The notes beneath the pieces are model-generated. The model saw nothing but the letters and a program-made list of their open reading frames with translations, had not been told where the DNA came from and did no database searches. A program made the position numbers and the translations under genes. Positions 9,898 through 20,812 of a stretch of 64,000 bases of DNA are shown piece by piece. The first letter of the stretch is position 1, and every line of letters begins with the position of its first letter. Source of the stretch: Glebionis coronaria (taxonomy: Eukaryota; Streptophyta; Magnoliopsida; Asterales; Asteraceae); the NCBI GenBank assembly GCA_025667525.1, contig CM046876.1, positions 533,064,038 through 533,128,037 on the forward strand, in the 5' to 3' direction.

Positions 9898-11270
9898 CCA
9901 TTTCCTTAACTTGTGTAGTATGATCTCAGGAAGCCTATTTGGTACCTAGATAGTGGTTGCTCAAGGCATATGACTGGCACCAAAAGTTATCTGCACAAGT
10001 ACAAGGAGGAACAAGGTCCTAAAGCTGTTTTTGGTGATAACTCATCAACTACTACTGAAGGATTTGGTTCAGTGAAATGCAATGGTATAGTTTTCTCAAG
10101 GGTAGCATATGTAAATGGATTGAAGCACAACCTCATCAGCATAAGTCAACTTTGTGATGCAAAGTATCTTGTGTTGTTTGATGACAAAAAAGGTACAATC
10201 TTCAACTCCAATCATGAAATTGTGATGATTGCTCCAAGAGTCAAAGATATTTATGTCATGAACATGAACTCTACTTAGGAGACATGCTTCTTTGCTAAAT
10301 CCTCCAATATTACCAATTGTCTTTGGTATAAGAGGCTCTCACATCTCAATTTCAAAAAAATAACTCTGCTGGAAAAACAAAATCTTGTTATTGGTCTTCC
10401 CTCACTTGTCTACTCCAAGGACAAACCATGCTCAGCATGTGAAAAAGGGAAGCACCATAGGGCCAGTTTCAAAACAAAGCAAACTTTCGCAATCAAAGAA
10501 AGTCTTCATTTGCTTCACATGGACTTATTTGGCCCAGTATCAGCCAGGGCCATTTGTCATAAAAAATATACACTTGTCATTGTTGATGAGTACTCAAGGT
10601 ACACCTGAGTACATTTTCTGACAAAGAAAAGCCATGCACCAGTGCCATTAGGTCATTCATCAAAAGAGTTGAAAATCAAAATGACACTCATGTCAAACAA
10701 TTCAGAACTGACAATGGCATTGAATTCAGAAATCACTCACTGATCAAATTCTGTGATGACAAAGGAATTTCCCAAAATTTCTCATCTCCTTACACACCTG
10801 AACAAAATGGTGTGGCTGAAAGAAGGAACAGGACTTTGATTGAAGCAGCAAGAACAATGCTTGTTGGATCTGCTCTCTCTAAGCATTTTTGGACTGATGT
10901 TGTAGCCATTGCTTGTACGTGAAGAGACACATGAAGACTCCCTATGAAGTCTTCAGGGGGAGAATTCCAAACATTTCATTCTTACATGTGTTTGGGTGTC
11001 CAATATTCATTCACAATCACAAGGATCACCTTGGAAAGTTTGATGAAAAATCTGATGATGGTTATTTTCTTGGATACTCCTTAGTATCTAAAGCATACAT
11101 AGTCTTCAACACAAGAAGACAATGTATTGAAGAAACCTATCACATCACTTTCAATGAAAGTTCTGAAGCTCTCACTTTTTCAAATCCATCAGATGATGAA
11201 CTTCATATACATGAATCTCACAATTATCCATCTGATGAATTTAATCATTATGAACCTTCTCAAAAATAGT
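9898..11270 (+). pseudogene. pol: Element A protease and integrase
   Basis: The protease active site appears as WYLDSGCSRHMTG at 9940-9978, the usual copia D-S-G form. Integrase follows: its zinc domain has RLSHLNF (about 10334) and CSACEKGKHH (10430-10455), but the first zinc-binding His of the WH motif reads Tyr. The catalytic core shows HMDLFGP, a second Asp in RTDNGIEF (about 10705) and the Glu in NGVAERRNRT (about 10810-10838). A TGA after the first catalytic Asp, a frameshift near 10640 and a small deletion with stop near 10917 break it. The frame then continues (10913-11269) through the C-terminal GCPIFIHNHKDHLGKFDEKS and FLGYS motifs. It cannot encode active enzyme. Confidence 0.85.
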
Positions 11271-11845
11271 AAACAAGAAATTCAGTCCCTCATATTGATC
11301 CATTTGAAGATATGACAAGTCCTACAAAAGGAAATCCTTCAGTATCACATACTGATGGTTGTCAATCAAATAATGATCAATCTCAAAATGATCAAAATGA
11401 TCAGCAAGGAAACATAAATGACCAAAATGGTCAGTCTCAAAACAATCAGCATGCTGACACACATGATCAAAATGATCAATCATATGCAGCTGTTGAGGAA
11501 CAATCTGAGCCCCTTGATTAAAGCTCTCATATCATCTCTAAGGAATTAGGTCTTGGATATGCTTCTTATGACCAAGAAAGAAGTCCTCCAATGATTGAAC
11601 CCTTGTCCACTAAATATCCTTCAGTAGACACTAGAGACATCCCAAGTCCAAGTCCATGTCATGGACTTCCAAGTTCTAGATCTAATCATGATACCAGTAC
11701 CTATTCTCCAGCTCCACAAAAATCTTGGACTCAAAATAGTCACATACAACTGGTGAACATAATAGGTAATCCTAGTGAAGGTAGAGTCACTAGATCTATG
11801 GCAAAAAAACTAAGTGCTGCTTCATCTGGAGAATGCCTTTAAGCA
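11271..11845 (+). pseudogene. Element A integrase-RT linker, Asn/Asp/Gln/Ser-rich
   Basis: Low-complexity coding relic between integrase and RT. It includes an open stretch at 11312-11521 with many NDQ repeats (built from AATGATCA-like units) and another at 11591-11842 rich in Pro/Ser and ending RVTRSMAKKL, a conserved motif just before RT in many plant copia elements. Stops at 11269, 11521 and 11842 break the frame. Confidence 0.65.
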
Positions 11846-12690
11846 AATTTTCTCTCAGAAATTGAACCTACAAAGGTTTCTGAAGCACTCACACACCCTG
11901 GATGGGTGGATGACATGCAAGAGGAACTAAATCAATTTGAAAGAAACAAATTCTGGAAATTGGTTCCTCTTCCATATGGTAAATCAACCACTGGCACCAA
12001 ATGGGTTTACAAGCTCAAAAGAGATGAAGCCAATGCAGTGACAAAAAATAAAGCTAGGTTGGTGTCCCAAGGATTCAATCAAGAGCCTGGTGTTGATTTT
12101 GATCAAACCTTTGCTCTAGTTGCACGTATGGAAGCCATACGAATTTTCCTTGCATATGCCACTTACATGAACTTCATCATCTACCAAATGGATGTCAAAA
12201 GTGCATTCCTAAATGGTGACCTAAAATAAGAAGTTTATGTTACCCAGCCTCCTGGATTTGAGAGTAGTAAATACCCAAATTATGTCTACAAGATTTACCA
12301 AGCTTTGTATAGACTGAAGCAAGCTCCAAGAGCATGGTATGAAACTCTCTCAACATTTCTCATTGAACATAAATTTGTTAGAGGAAAAATAGATAGCACC
12401 TTGTTTATCTATAAATCTAAAACTGACACCATTCTGGTACAAATTTATGTGGATGACATAATCTTTGGTTCTACAAGCTTGAAACTTTGCAAACAATTTG
12501 CCAAGCTTATGACCAACAAGTTTGAAATGAGTATGATGGGAGAACTCACATACTTCCTTGGTCTTCAGATTAAACAATCTGACCAAGGCATCTCCATCAA
12601 TCAAGAAAAATATGTCAAGGATCTGCTGAAGAAGTATGATATCAATTGTGCTTCAGTGAAGACTCCAATGGTACCCCTAACAACTTAGGA
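11846..12690 (+). pseudogene. pol: Element A reverse transcriptase
   Basis: The RT domain starts with [12 protein letters not shown] (about 11890), followed by [20 protein letters not shown] and the conserved [11 protein letters not shown] (about 12185). An in-frame TAA at 12227-12229 interrupts it. The frame continues with ALYRLKQAPRAWY (12305-12340) and the catalytic YVDD at 12445-12456. The thumb region contains YFLGLQIKQ. A frameshift near 12680 moves the sequence into the RNase H frame. The domain copied element RNA into DNA; this copy is dead. Confidence 0.9.
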
Positions 12691-13425
12691 CCCGATCTCA
12701 CTAGACAATCAGTCAATGAGACTCAGTATAAAGGTATGATTGGGTCACTCATGTACTTAACTGCAAGCAGACCTGACATTCTATTCTCTACATGCCTTTG
12801 TACAAGATACCAAGCAGATCCAAAGGAATCACACCTTGCTGCTGTAAAGAGAATCTTCAGATACCTAAAAGTTACACCAAGTCTAGGTCTTTGGTACCCC
12901 AAATCCTCAGGATTTGATCTAAAGGGGTATTCATATTCTGACTATGCTGGATGCAATTTGGACAGAAAAAGCACTTCTGGTGCCTGCCAATTGCTAGGTG
13001 GCAAACTTATGTGTTGGAGTGCTAAAAAGCAACAAACAGTTGCCATGTCTTCAGCAGAAGCTGAATATGTGGCAGCTGCTGGATGTTGTGCCAATGTTCT
13101 TTGGATTAAAAGCCAACTGGCTGATTATGACATAGAATATGAAAAGGTACCAATATTTTGTGATAACACTAGTGCTATTGCAATATCCAATCATCCAATC
13201 CTCCACTCAAGAACAAAACACATTGATATCAGATATCACTTTATCAGAGATCACATTGTGAAAGGGGACATTGAATTACATTTCATCCCCACCCAATACC
13301 AATTGGCTGATATCTTCACCAAACCATTGGATGAACCAACTTTCAAAAGATTAATAATGGAGCTTGGTATGCTGAACATTGATGATACAAAACCTGAACC
13401 TTCAGCATTCACTGAAGAAGCCTGA
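12646..13425 (+). pseudogene. pol: Element A connection and RNase H domain
   Basis: This open stretch of 259 codons runs from the frameshift at about 12680 to the natural end of pol at TGA 13423-13425. It shows SRPDILFSTCL in the connection and the RNase H acidic residues in YSDYAGCNLD, SSAEAEYVAA and FCDNTSAIAI. It ends with RTKHIDIRYHFIRDH and the C-terminal QLADIFTKPLD motif shared by plant copia elements. This is the best preserved domain of element A, with all RNase H acidic positions present. It has no start of its own because it is the end of the polyprotein. Confidence 0.9.
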
Positions 13426-14187
13426 AGGTTCATCATTTCTTAAAAGATTTTTATTAATGTTAAGTAGCATTGTCTGATTAAAGGAGTGTGCAATATCATG
13501 TGTCTATTTCACTTTATGTGATTATGTATATGATGTTTTGTCGCCTTATCGGATTCACTGAAGCTGAACAAGTAATCACCAGTCATCAAAAGGTTCCTTC
13601 AGCAATGCTGGACAAATTTTAATACAACGTAGTAGCTAGGCCTAAGTAGAGGAGCGTGCAATGTCATATATCTTGTTCACTTATGTGAACATGTATATGG
13701 GGTTTTGTCGCCTCATCTGACGCACTGAAGCTCACAAGTATAGCCATCAACTTCAGCATATCTGAGCAACAGCTTTTAAAACAAATCAATCATGTGACTC
13801 AATGGAGTAAACGGCATTAAATTTCTTGAGAATAAATACATAAACATTCTTTCAAAAGGTGTCAATTGTTTATTTAGGAAATATCAAGCGTCCATATCAC
13901 AATCAACAATTTTCTGACACAATGAGGCGTTTCACTGTTCAAAGCACAGAAAATCATCACCTTTTTTAGAACATTAATGAGAAAGTTTGTGCCATTTGTT
14001 CAAAAGAAAACCTAAAAGTTTCATTCTCTTTTCAAATGTTTTACAAAATTTGACAACTCAGTTTAAAAAAAGTGTTTACATATATCTTTTGAAGATTGAT
14101 TATTCATATAATTTGCAAAAACTTTAGCAAAAAACACACACACAACTCTCTCTCTTTTTCAAAAGAAAGCACACACAACAAACATCA
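13426..14187 (+). other. Non-coding gap between pol and env-like ORF, with a 168-bp direct duplication
   Basis: No open frame. A segment with GAGTGTGCAAT...TTTTGTCGCCT...CACTGAAGCT (about 13483-13570) recurs at about 13651-13735, so the offset is about 168 bp. The last 150 bp before the env-like start are CA/CT-rich and may hold the splice acceptor for an env-like mRNA, as is thought for Sireviruses; I cannot prove a site. Confidence 0.5.
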
Positions 14188-16593
14188 ATGGCTGCTGAAT
14201 CTTCTTCACAACCACAAGAGACTGAGATCACCCTCAATCCTTCCATCCATGTAAACTATCCGATCGAGGACATATTCTTTAAACCCAACAACATCACCTT
14301 GATCAAACCAGAAACCCTTACATCTGAACCAGGAAAATAAGTACTAAACTTTTTATCCAAATGTGTGATTCCTGATGCCTTGTTCAAGGATCCAGGGGCT
14401 ATGTTTGAAAATGTGTTAAAAGAATTTTGGTTCACAGCACAAGGGTCAACGAACAAGAAATCTATTGAGTTTGTGTCTACAACCTTGGGTATTCATGGGA
14501 AAATAAATTTAAAGATGTTTAGAAGGGTTTTAGGGTTAAACTATTTGGAGGATTCTAGCAAATATGAGGTTGTTCCCAATGATCTCTCTGTTGTCAAAAC
14601 ATTTTTTAGAGAAATTGGATACACTGAAGAGATTGGTGATAAATGGGGGTTGAAGAGAAGCTGTTTACCACCTAAGTGGAAACTTTTGATGTCCATCTTA
14701 ATTGAGTGTCTGGGTGGGAAAACTGGTGGGCTTGATCAAATCAACCAAAAGGATGCCCTAATTTTGTATTGTCTGGCAAAGGGCATAAAAGCTGATTTTG
14801 GAAAATTAATCTTTGAAGATCTCCATGGAAAAATGGAGAAGAAAACTAGGGAGAAGAATGTGGTCTACACCAGATTTTTATCCCTCATTTTTGCTGACCA
14901 ATTTGGTGAAGAGTACTCTAAAAATGAAGGAGTTAAACTTGTTTTCTCAATCTTTGATACCAATCGCTGGAACATTCCAGTCAGCACAACTGAACCTCCT
15001 TTCACACAGCCCATGCTAGACATTTGCTCAGCAAATGCTCCAATAGTGTTCAAAGCTCCAAAAGACACTCCTCCAACTGGATAAGGGGATCTAACAGGCA
15101 CAAAGTCTGGAGCTTCTTCTGGACCACGTCAAAAGAGCACATAATTGAATACTCTTAAGTGTAGACGTGGGTCTAAGAAAAGGAGGCACCCCACAGAATC
15201 TTCATCAAAGAAGCATTCTGATGATCCCAAAGGCCAAGCTTTGAAGAAACAAAAGTCCTCGGCCAAGGACTAGAACCCAAGCCAGCTGCCACCATCAGTC
15301 TCTACTGAAGGTGACATGCATCAAGAGGCCCTGAAGGCAACCCATCTCTCAACTTCTTTAGGAGAGAAGGGTGAAGATAGAGCGTACCCTTAGCTCGATA
15401 GAGTAGAGTCAGCATCGGTAAGCAATTTAAATCTGAATGCATCTCAAATTTCATTACCAATCTCTATCATTTGTCACTCTGAGTCTGCATCAGGGAATGA
15501 TGTGTCAGCAAATCCAACAACTGATACTGACCTTGGCCTATCTGTTTCTAATGATGTAGTTCCCCCACAACAGGGTTCTACTGAAGGAACCAAAAACATT
15601 ATCATTGATCTTAACTCATCAGGGACTTTTTCTCAAGATCCATCAGGTAAAACCAACCCTGGTGGTGAAGGACTTGAAACTGACCAACACGCTGAAGATG
15701 GGAATCAGCAGACAATGAAGGAAGTACCTCTCTCCACTGGCGCCAAGGGGGGACACTTGCCTCCATTTATTTTCAGCATGTCTGCTGATGACTTGGCAAA
15801 GGAGTTGGGACTAAGTAAAAGAGCTCCAGTCCACCTGGATGATAGTGAATCTGAAGATGACCTTGCTGATCAAATTCCCAAGCCTCCTTCCCCCAGAACC
15901 GTTAAGGTAAATGAACTGACAAATCATGTGTTGGTTCTACAATCACAGGTGACCAAGTTCAAGGAGGAAAAGGCTCTTGTTGACGCTGAACTTGTTACTC
16001 TTAAAGCAAGGCCAGTTCCTCCCACTGCTGAATAGATCAGAGATGCAGTTCTCACTGCACTGAAGCCATTGGTGAAGGATGTGGCCACTACCACTTCTAT
16101 CAAGCAAGAGATCATCTCTCTCATAGATTCCATTAATACTGCATCCTTTGAGCTCCCTGTTGAATTCAAGCCAATTCCTACTCAGCTTAATGAGCTATGT
16201 GATTCAGTATCCAAGATCAAGGATAAGGTGGGCTTGCTGGAACAACAAAAACTGAACTGATCTGATGAATTTTAGCAGAAACTAAATGCTCTTGCTAATG
16301 TTCCAGCAATGTTGGCCAAGGTATCATCCACCTTAGACTCTCTATGTGCATGCTTACCTGCTGGGGGTTCATCAGAAGTTGTAGGGCAATCTTCTGTTGA
16401 GGGGGAGAAAGTCACTATTCAGCAGCTCTTTAAGAAACATGCACACAAAAAGGCCCAAAAACAACCTATGGTGTATGTATCTCCCTTTAGTGAAGACAGT
16501 CCAGCTAAGACTAAGGGGGAGTCTTCAGCCAAGGACACTCATATTGATGGTCTTACTACCAGCACTGAATCATCTGAAACCTATGACTCCTAG
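14188..16593 (+). pseudogene. Element A env-like ORF, first part
   Basis: Starts MAAESSSQPQE at 14188. It stays in a single frame for about 800 codons with several stops (for example 14338, 15082, 15271, 15392, 16033, 16258, 16273) and no frameshift that I can see. The N-terminal 300 residues form a globular plant-retrotransposon-type domain (PDALFKDPGAMF, then LNYLEDSS, PPKWKLLMSILIECLGG, DALILYCLAKG). Then come a Ser/Lys-rich basic stretch, an acidic stretch (DSESEDDLADQ) and coiled-coil helices (LVLQSQVTKFKEEKALVDAEL; LNELCDSVSKIKDKVGLLEQ). I see no clear signal peptide or membrane segment. The function of such proteins is unknown; Env-like is only a positional name. The frame resumes at 20011. 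Confidence 0.75.
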
Positions 16594-16960
16594 ATCCTGT
16601 CTTAGGTGGATACCAACGGGTAGAACCTTTAAAACAATTGGTCTTAGGTGGGTTCCTACAGGAAAGATATTTCCCTCTAGCACAAAAAAGGTTCAAGGTG
16701 AACCCCAACACGGTTCCCACAAAGATATCACTAACCCACAAGCAAGCATACAAACTACTGATAAAAGTGCAGGTATTAAAATAAAGGTTCAAAAAGAACA
16801 CAAAGGTTTTCCATATTCATACCGTTCAACAAAAGACACTCTCAGAGTTTGGTTGCTGAAGAAGCAGATATCAGAGAAATACGTGTCTCAAGGGTTTCAC
16901 AAGTAAGATTCAACAGGCTTATAGTCAAATTACAGACTGTAACCCGGGCTCACAAGACAG

Positions 16961-17380
16961 GAAAGTTCATCCCGAGTATGACTTATCCTCAAAACGAGAA
17001 ATTCGATTTTTCTCGGACACGAGCTTACATTAAAACTATTCGAAAGTTTTAAGCTCGTGTAAATGACTTTTAGGCGCATCACAGCTTAGAACTCGGACCT
17101 CAACTAAGGAAAGTTTATCTCGGACGATAACTTATCCTTCTCAACGAGAAATTCATATTTCTCGGTCATGAGCTTCTCATAAAAACATTCAAAGTTTTTT
17201 AGTTCATGAAAACGATTTCTAAGTAAATGTCAGCTTAGAACTCAAACTTCAACTTAAGGAAAGTTTATCACGGATGATAACTTATCCTTCACAACGGGAA
17301 ATTTATTTTTCTCGGTCATGAGCTAGTCACAAAACAATCAAAGTTTTGAGCTCATGAAAATCGGACCCGAAAGGGGAGTG
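16961..17380 (+). repeat. Three tandem repeats of about 150 bp in B1
   Basis: Units begin with GAAAGTTTATC at 16961, 17109 and 17259. Each contains GATAACTTATCCT, ACGAGAAATT and TCTCGGTCATGAGCT. The third is cut short at about 17380. It lies in the non-coding 3' region of family B. Confidence 0.85.
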
Positions 17381-17576
17381 TACGTTTCAGTGCGCTTTCC
17401 CTAAGAAATAGAAGAGAAGTCTTCTATCCTGATTATTTTAAAACCGTTGAACACAATTTTTCAAGAATTTCTCAAAAGGTTTTTCTAAATCTTTCAAAAT
17501 TGTGTGTTCAACACTCCCTTCCTCATAAGTGGTTTTTATATCTCAAAATTGTCATATGTTATTTTGATCAATTTTT

Positions 17577-17806
17577 GAGGGGGAGCGTTTTAAAATCAAG
17601 CCTTTTAATGTTGTTGGGTACATCTCTAAAATTGTCATATTTTATGTATCCAACACATTCCGCAAATGATATGAAATTGTCAAATGTAATATATAATATC
17701 AGAAAAGGCATCTCAACTCCGTACCTCAACACTTTTTGTGGTGTCGTCTTTCTAAAATTTTGTCGAATTTTGTCTCAAGACACACATATATTGTTGAGGG
17801 GGAGCG
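17577..17806 (+). other. Two internal polypurine blocks GAGGGGGAGCG
   Basis: Identical purine blocks at 17577-17587 and 17796-17806, each after a T-rich stretch. They resemble the polypurine tract that primes plus-strand DNA synthesis; a further one is AGGGGGAGCTT at 18040-18050. Multiple polypurine tracts before the 3' LTR are described in Sireviruses. Confidence 0.5.
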
Positions 17807-17895
17807 TCCCGACTGAAAATGTTCCATGATTCATGCGTGCACACATGTTTCTCTCCCGTCAATTTTTTGGAAAATGTCATATTTTAATCAATTGG

Positions 17896-17938
17896 TATCT
17901 CTAATATTATATTTTTATATTAGAGATAGGGGAGAAAA
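17896..17938 (+). other. Hairpin followed by polypurine tract (internal plus-strand priming site candidate)
   Basis: TATCTCTAATAT (17896-17907) and ATATTAGAGATA (17917-17928) form a perfect 12-bp stem with a 9-nt loop. The purine run AGGGGAGAAAA follows at 17928-17938. The next bases are TGTGATTAAAATG, which is exactly the sequence found at the left end of insertion B2. Confidence 0.65.
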
Positions 17939-18053
17939 TGTGATTAAAATGTAATATATCGCAACATGTGATCTTAAAGACTCAAGTGCAACTCTTTCCT
18001 TCACATGCCAAACTATTTCGTATATCGATGCATGTGTGTAGGGGGAGCTTTTC
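17939..18053 (+). repeat. Segment S, 115 bp, repeated at 20698-20812
   Basis: TGTGATTAAAATGTAATATA and the following 95 bases through GGGGGAGCTTTTC occur again at 20698-20812 with two differences. Here the copy is internal to B1; the other forms the left end of B2. Confidence 0.95.
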
Positions 18054-19665
18054 GAAAAGATAAAACTTTCAAAGTGTTAAAAGTTTTGATTTTTATCAAG
18101 CACTTTGAATGGTTTTCAATGGTTTATGGTTATGATCTATACCCAAAACAACCTACTATCCACGACGGAACGGTGGAGTCAAAAGGTGGTTTAGGATAGG
18201 AAACTAAGTCCTATGATCCAACCAGAACCGGAGGGATCTACCCAAGGACATTCCATAGCTAGAAATAGTTGTCCTTAGGAAAGATGGAGTGGAATGAAGC
18301 TGAATGCGGACCAAGTACTTAAGTTAGCACTGGAACAATCACAACAAGGTGCTAATGATGACGTATTGGTAAGCATTGAAGGAGTTGAATATTCTATGCA
18401 ACTTAGGTAGAAACCGGGTTAACACATCTTTTGAAGACAAGTGTCATGGACCCAGTGATGCGATGCACAACCCTTCCCCAGCCATTCGAGTTTCTCTCAA
18501 AAGAAACTTGTCTCATTGTCACGGAGATCAACACGTATCTATTGACTTTCTCACTCCGAGTCAGTTAATATTGAAAAGGTGGCAGTCTGCTCCAGCCTCC
18601 GATTACCAAAATGCACTTATTGAGTCTAGAGCCAAACGAGATCAATTTATCATCTCATTAGGACACAATCGAGTCCTACGCATTATCCTTGTGATATTGC
18701 CAGAACATCTGAGTGATACGATTCACAATGAAGATGGAAATCCTGCTTGAGCCAGCATTAAACAAGCTCATGGTAGGTAACTTGTGCGATTCTACACGAA
18801 TCAAACTTGTGAGAACTGGAAAGCAACTAAGTTTCGATTCTTAATTGATTCAAACTTGATTCCAGGTTTCTTCGCAAAATCCATGTGATCTTGCCAGAAC
18901 ATTCAGAGTGACACTCATTAGTGTTCACAGTGACGAATGGAAATCCTTCCAGTGTCAACATCAAACAGCACTGCGGTAGGTAACTCGCAAGATTCTCTAT
19001 GAATCAAGCTTGTGACAAACTGGAAAGCAACAATGGTGCGATTCTTTTAGAATCAAACTTGTTCCAGGAAATCTGAATTGACGACTCTAATCAGACGGAT
19101 AATTTATCCTTATGATTCACTCTTTACGTTTGCAGTCTGCTTTGAGACGGTCGAGTAAAGAGAACTGGCTACTACCGCCGGGAAACCCTGTCAAGGAGGT
19201 TCTTAATCGAATCTACCTGATCACAGGTACGGTATTTTAATACCGTTTAACGGTCTTCACCGACCGGAGGTAAAACGCTACCGAGTTAGGATGAAATGTT
19301 CAAAGCGATTTTATCCGTGTCTATATGTGTTGCTGCATATCAAGAAGGTGGCGTAGCTGTGTAACCGATGTCGATTCAGAAGTCACAAGAGCACAAGATG
19401 GCGATAATTAAGATACCTAAGAATGTAAGAATGTAATAGGTCATCTTAGTCACAAGGAGTACAGATGAAGATCTCAAGCACTCAAAGTCAAATGACAAAG
19501 GCTCAAGATAAAGATCACGAAAGTATGAAGGAACAAAGTTGTTACAAACAAGATCAAGACCAAGATACAAGACCAAAGCAGGAAGATCTCCTCTACAAGA
19601 ATGTATTCACTCAATCATCTTATGCTTTTTAAGCTTTTTAAGATGACCGATACATTGGGGGAGAT
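18054..19665 (+). other. Non-coding 3' region of family B with a 194-bp duplication and final polypurine tract
   Basis: No convincing coding frame; the 124-codon frame at 18376-18750 matches nothing I know and overlaps repeats. A segment starting GTGATATTGCCAGAACAT at 18691 recurs at 18885 (GTGATCTTGCCAGAACAT) and runs to 19068, both copies containing GGTAGGTAACT and GAACTGGAAAGCAA-like motifs. The end ATTGGGGGAGAT (19654-19665) is the polypurine tract that abuts the LTR. Confidence 0.6.
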
Positions 19666-20010
19666 TGTTAGCCCTATATTTTATATAGTCGAACAAGAAT
19701 GTAATAGGTCATCTTAGTCGTTAAAAGGTCTTGTATTGTAATAGGTTAGTCGGGAAAACCGGGCTTGGACTTTAAGCTAATATTGTCTAAGTTAGGGGCG
19801 TAAGCCCAAGCAAAGCCAAGCCCGGCCCAAGGGGTCAAGGGTATATAAACCCTCTTCCATGTGTGGAAGAGGGTGTTGGTTCATTTTACTTTCTCTCTCT
19901 AGTAAACATAAACCTTCCAAATCTCTCTTGTTTCTCTTTCTACTTTTCTTCTCTTTCTCTCTCTAAATATCTCTTCTAAATCTTGTGTTATGGATTGAAT
20001 GGGAACAATA
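19666..20010 (+). repeat. 3' LTR of B1 (345 bp)
   Basis: Begins TGTTAGCCCTATATTTTATA right after the polypurine tract. It matches the reverse complement of 23374-23718 along its whole length with only a few differences, and both are 345 bp. It contains a TATA box (GGTATATAAACC, about 19830-19841) followed by a CT-rich stretch. Confidence 0.9.
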
Positions 20011-20697
20011 AATAGGTCACCTCCCATCAAACCCAAAAGCAAAGGTGAATTCACATTAGATGAAAGAATTATCAAGTCAGGGCTGGCCACTCAAGAAGAA
20101 CTTGATAAAATTCACAAGCTTCAAAATGAAGAAAAGCTCAGAGATCTGAAGATGAGCTTATATGAAAGAATTGGAAAATCTGAGGTTGAAGGCCTCTTCA
20201 AGAAAAAGATGTTATACGAAAATTTTTGTATAGCAAGGTTGAACAGAAGATGTCTCTCAGAAATCACAAACGTTGACATGATGACTTTCAAGGGAGATAT
20301 CAATCTGAAGTTCTATAGAGCTGATGGGTCTGATGAGATCTTAGATGACTTCTAAGGGAAGGAGCTCTCATATACTGAATGGCTAGAGATGAGCAGAATC
20401 ATTGAAAATAAAACATCCAGGAGATGGGTAGAAGTTCGCACAAGAATTGAACACTTTGTGAGAAATCATGAAAGGCTTGGTCAGCATCTGAACATCAGCA
20501 ACCAAATCTCACTAGAGGATTAAGATCAAATTCTGGAACTAAACAAGAGAGCCAATCTGGTTCAACTGGGCGTGGGTGACATCTTTGTCACCACCAAGAA
20601 ATACAAAGATCTTGTTCAGTTTGGAAATCATCTCCCTGGTCATGTGCTAGAAGAACCAGAATTGGGAATGATAATGTTCAACCATCGTGAACGACAG
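20011..20697 (+). pseudogene. Element A env-like ORF, second part
   Basis: In the same frame as 14188-16593, starting NRSPPIKPKSKGEF. It is charged and helical (EELDKIHKLQNEEKLRDLKM), followed by a small globular part (CIARLNRRCLSEITNVDM, FKGDINLKFYRADG). In-frame TAAs interrupt it after LDDF (20353-20355) and after SLED (about 20521). It ends at RERQ, where insertion B2 begins; GACAG at 20693-20697 is the left target duplication. Confidence 0.7.
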
Positions 20698-20812
20698 TGT
20701 GATTAAAATGTAATATATCGAAACATGTAATCTTAAAGACTCAAGTGCAACTCTTTCCTTCACATGCCAAACTATTTCGTATATCGATGCATGTGTGTAG
20801 GGGGAGCTTTTC
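20698..20812 (+). repeat. Segment S', left terminus of B2
   Basis: A 115-bp copy of 17939-18053 with two base differences. It begins precisely at the target duplication with TGTGATTAAAATG and ends at GAGCTTTTC, where gag sequence starts. In B2 it lies in antisense to gag and supplies the last 15 or so codons of the gag frame by read-through. Confidence 0.95.

Larger units (their letters stand above)
16594..20010 (+). mobile_element. Fragment B1: 3' portion of a second copia family with its 3' LTR, inserted in the env-like ORF
   Basis: The left part (16598-16900) encodes LRWIPTGRTFKTIGLRWVPTGKIF in a frame overlapping the end of the env-like ORF. I recognise this as the spacer between Gag and protease of an Asteraceae copia group. 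There is no protease, integrase or RT after it. Instead come 150-bp tandem repeats, three GGGGGAG polypurine blocks and a 194-bp duplication, then a polypurine tract (19655-19665) and a 345-bp LTR (19666-20010). The last two LTR bases read TA instead of CA. The left end has no LTR, and I found no matching target duplication (right flank AATAG). It is a truncated or rearranged insertion, plus orientation. Confidence 0.7.

Noticed and set aside
16961..17380. CRISPR-like or satellite array
   Set aside because: Only three diverged copies of 150 bp with no spacers, in a plant retrotransposon.
18376..18750. 124-codon frame in B1
   Set aside because: Lies in a non-coding 3' region that overlaps a tandem duplication; no recognised family.
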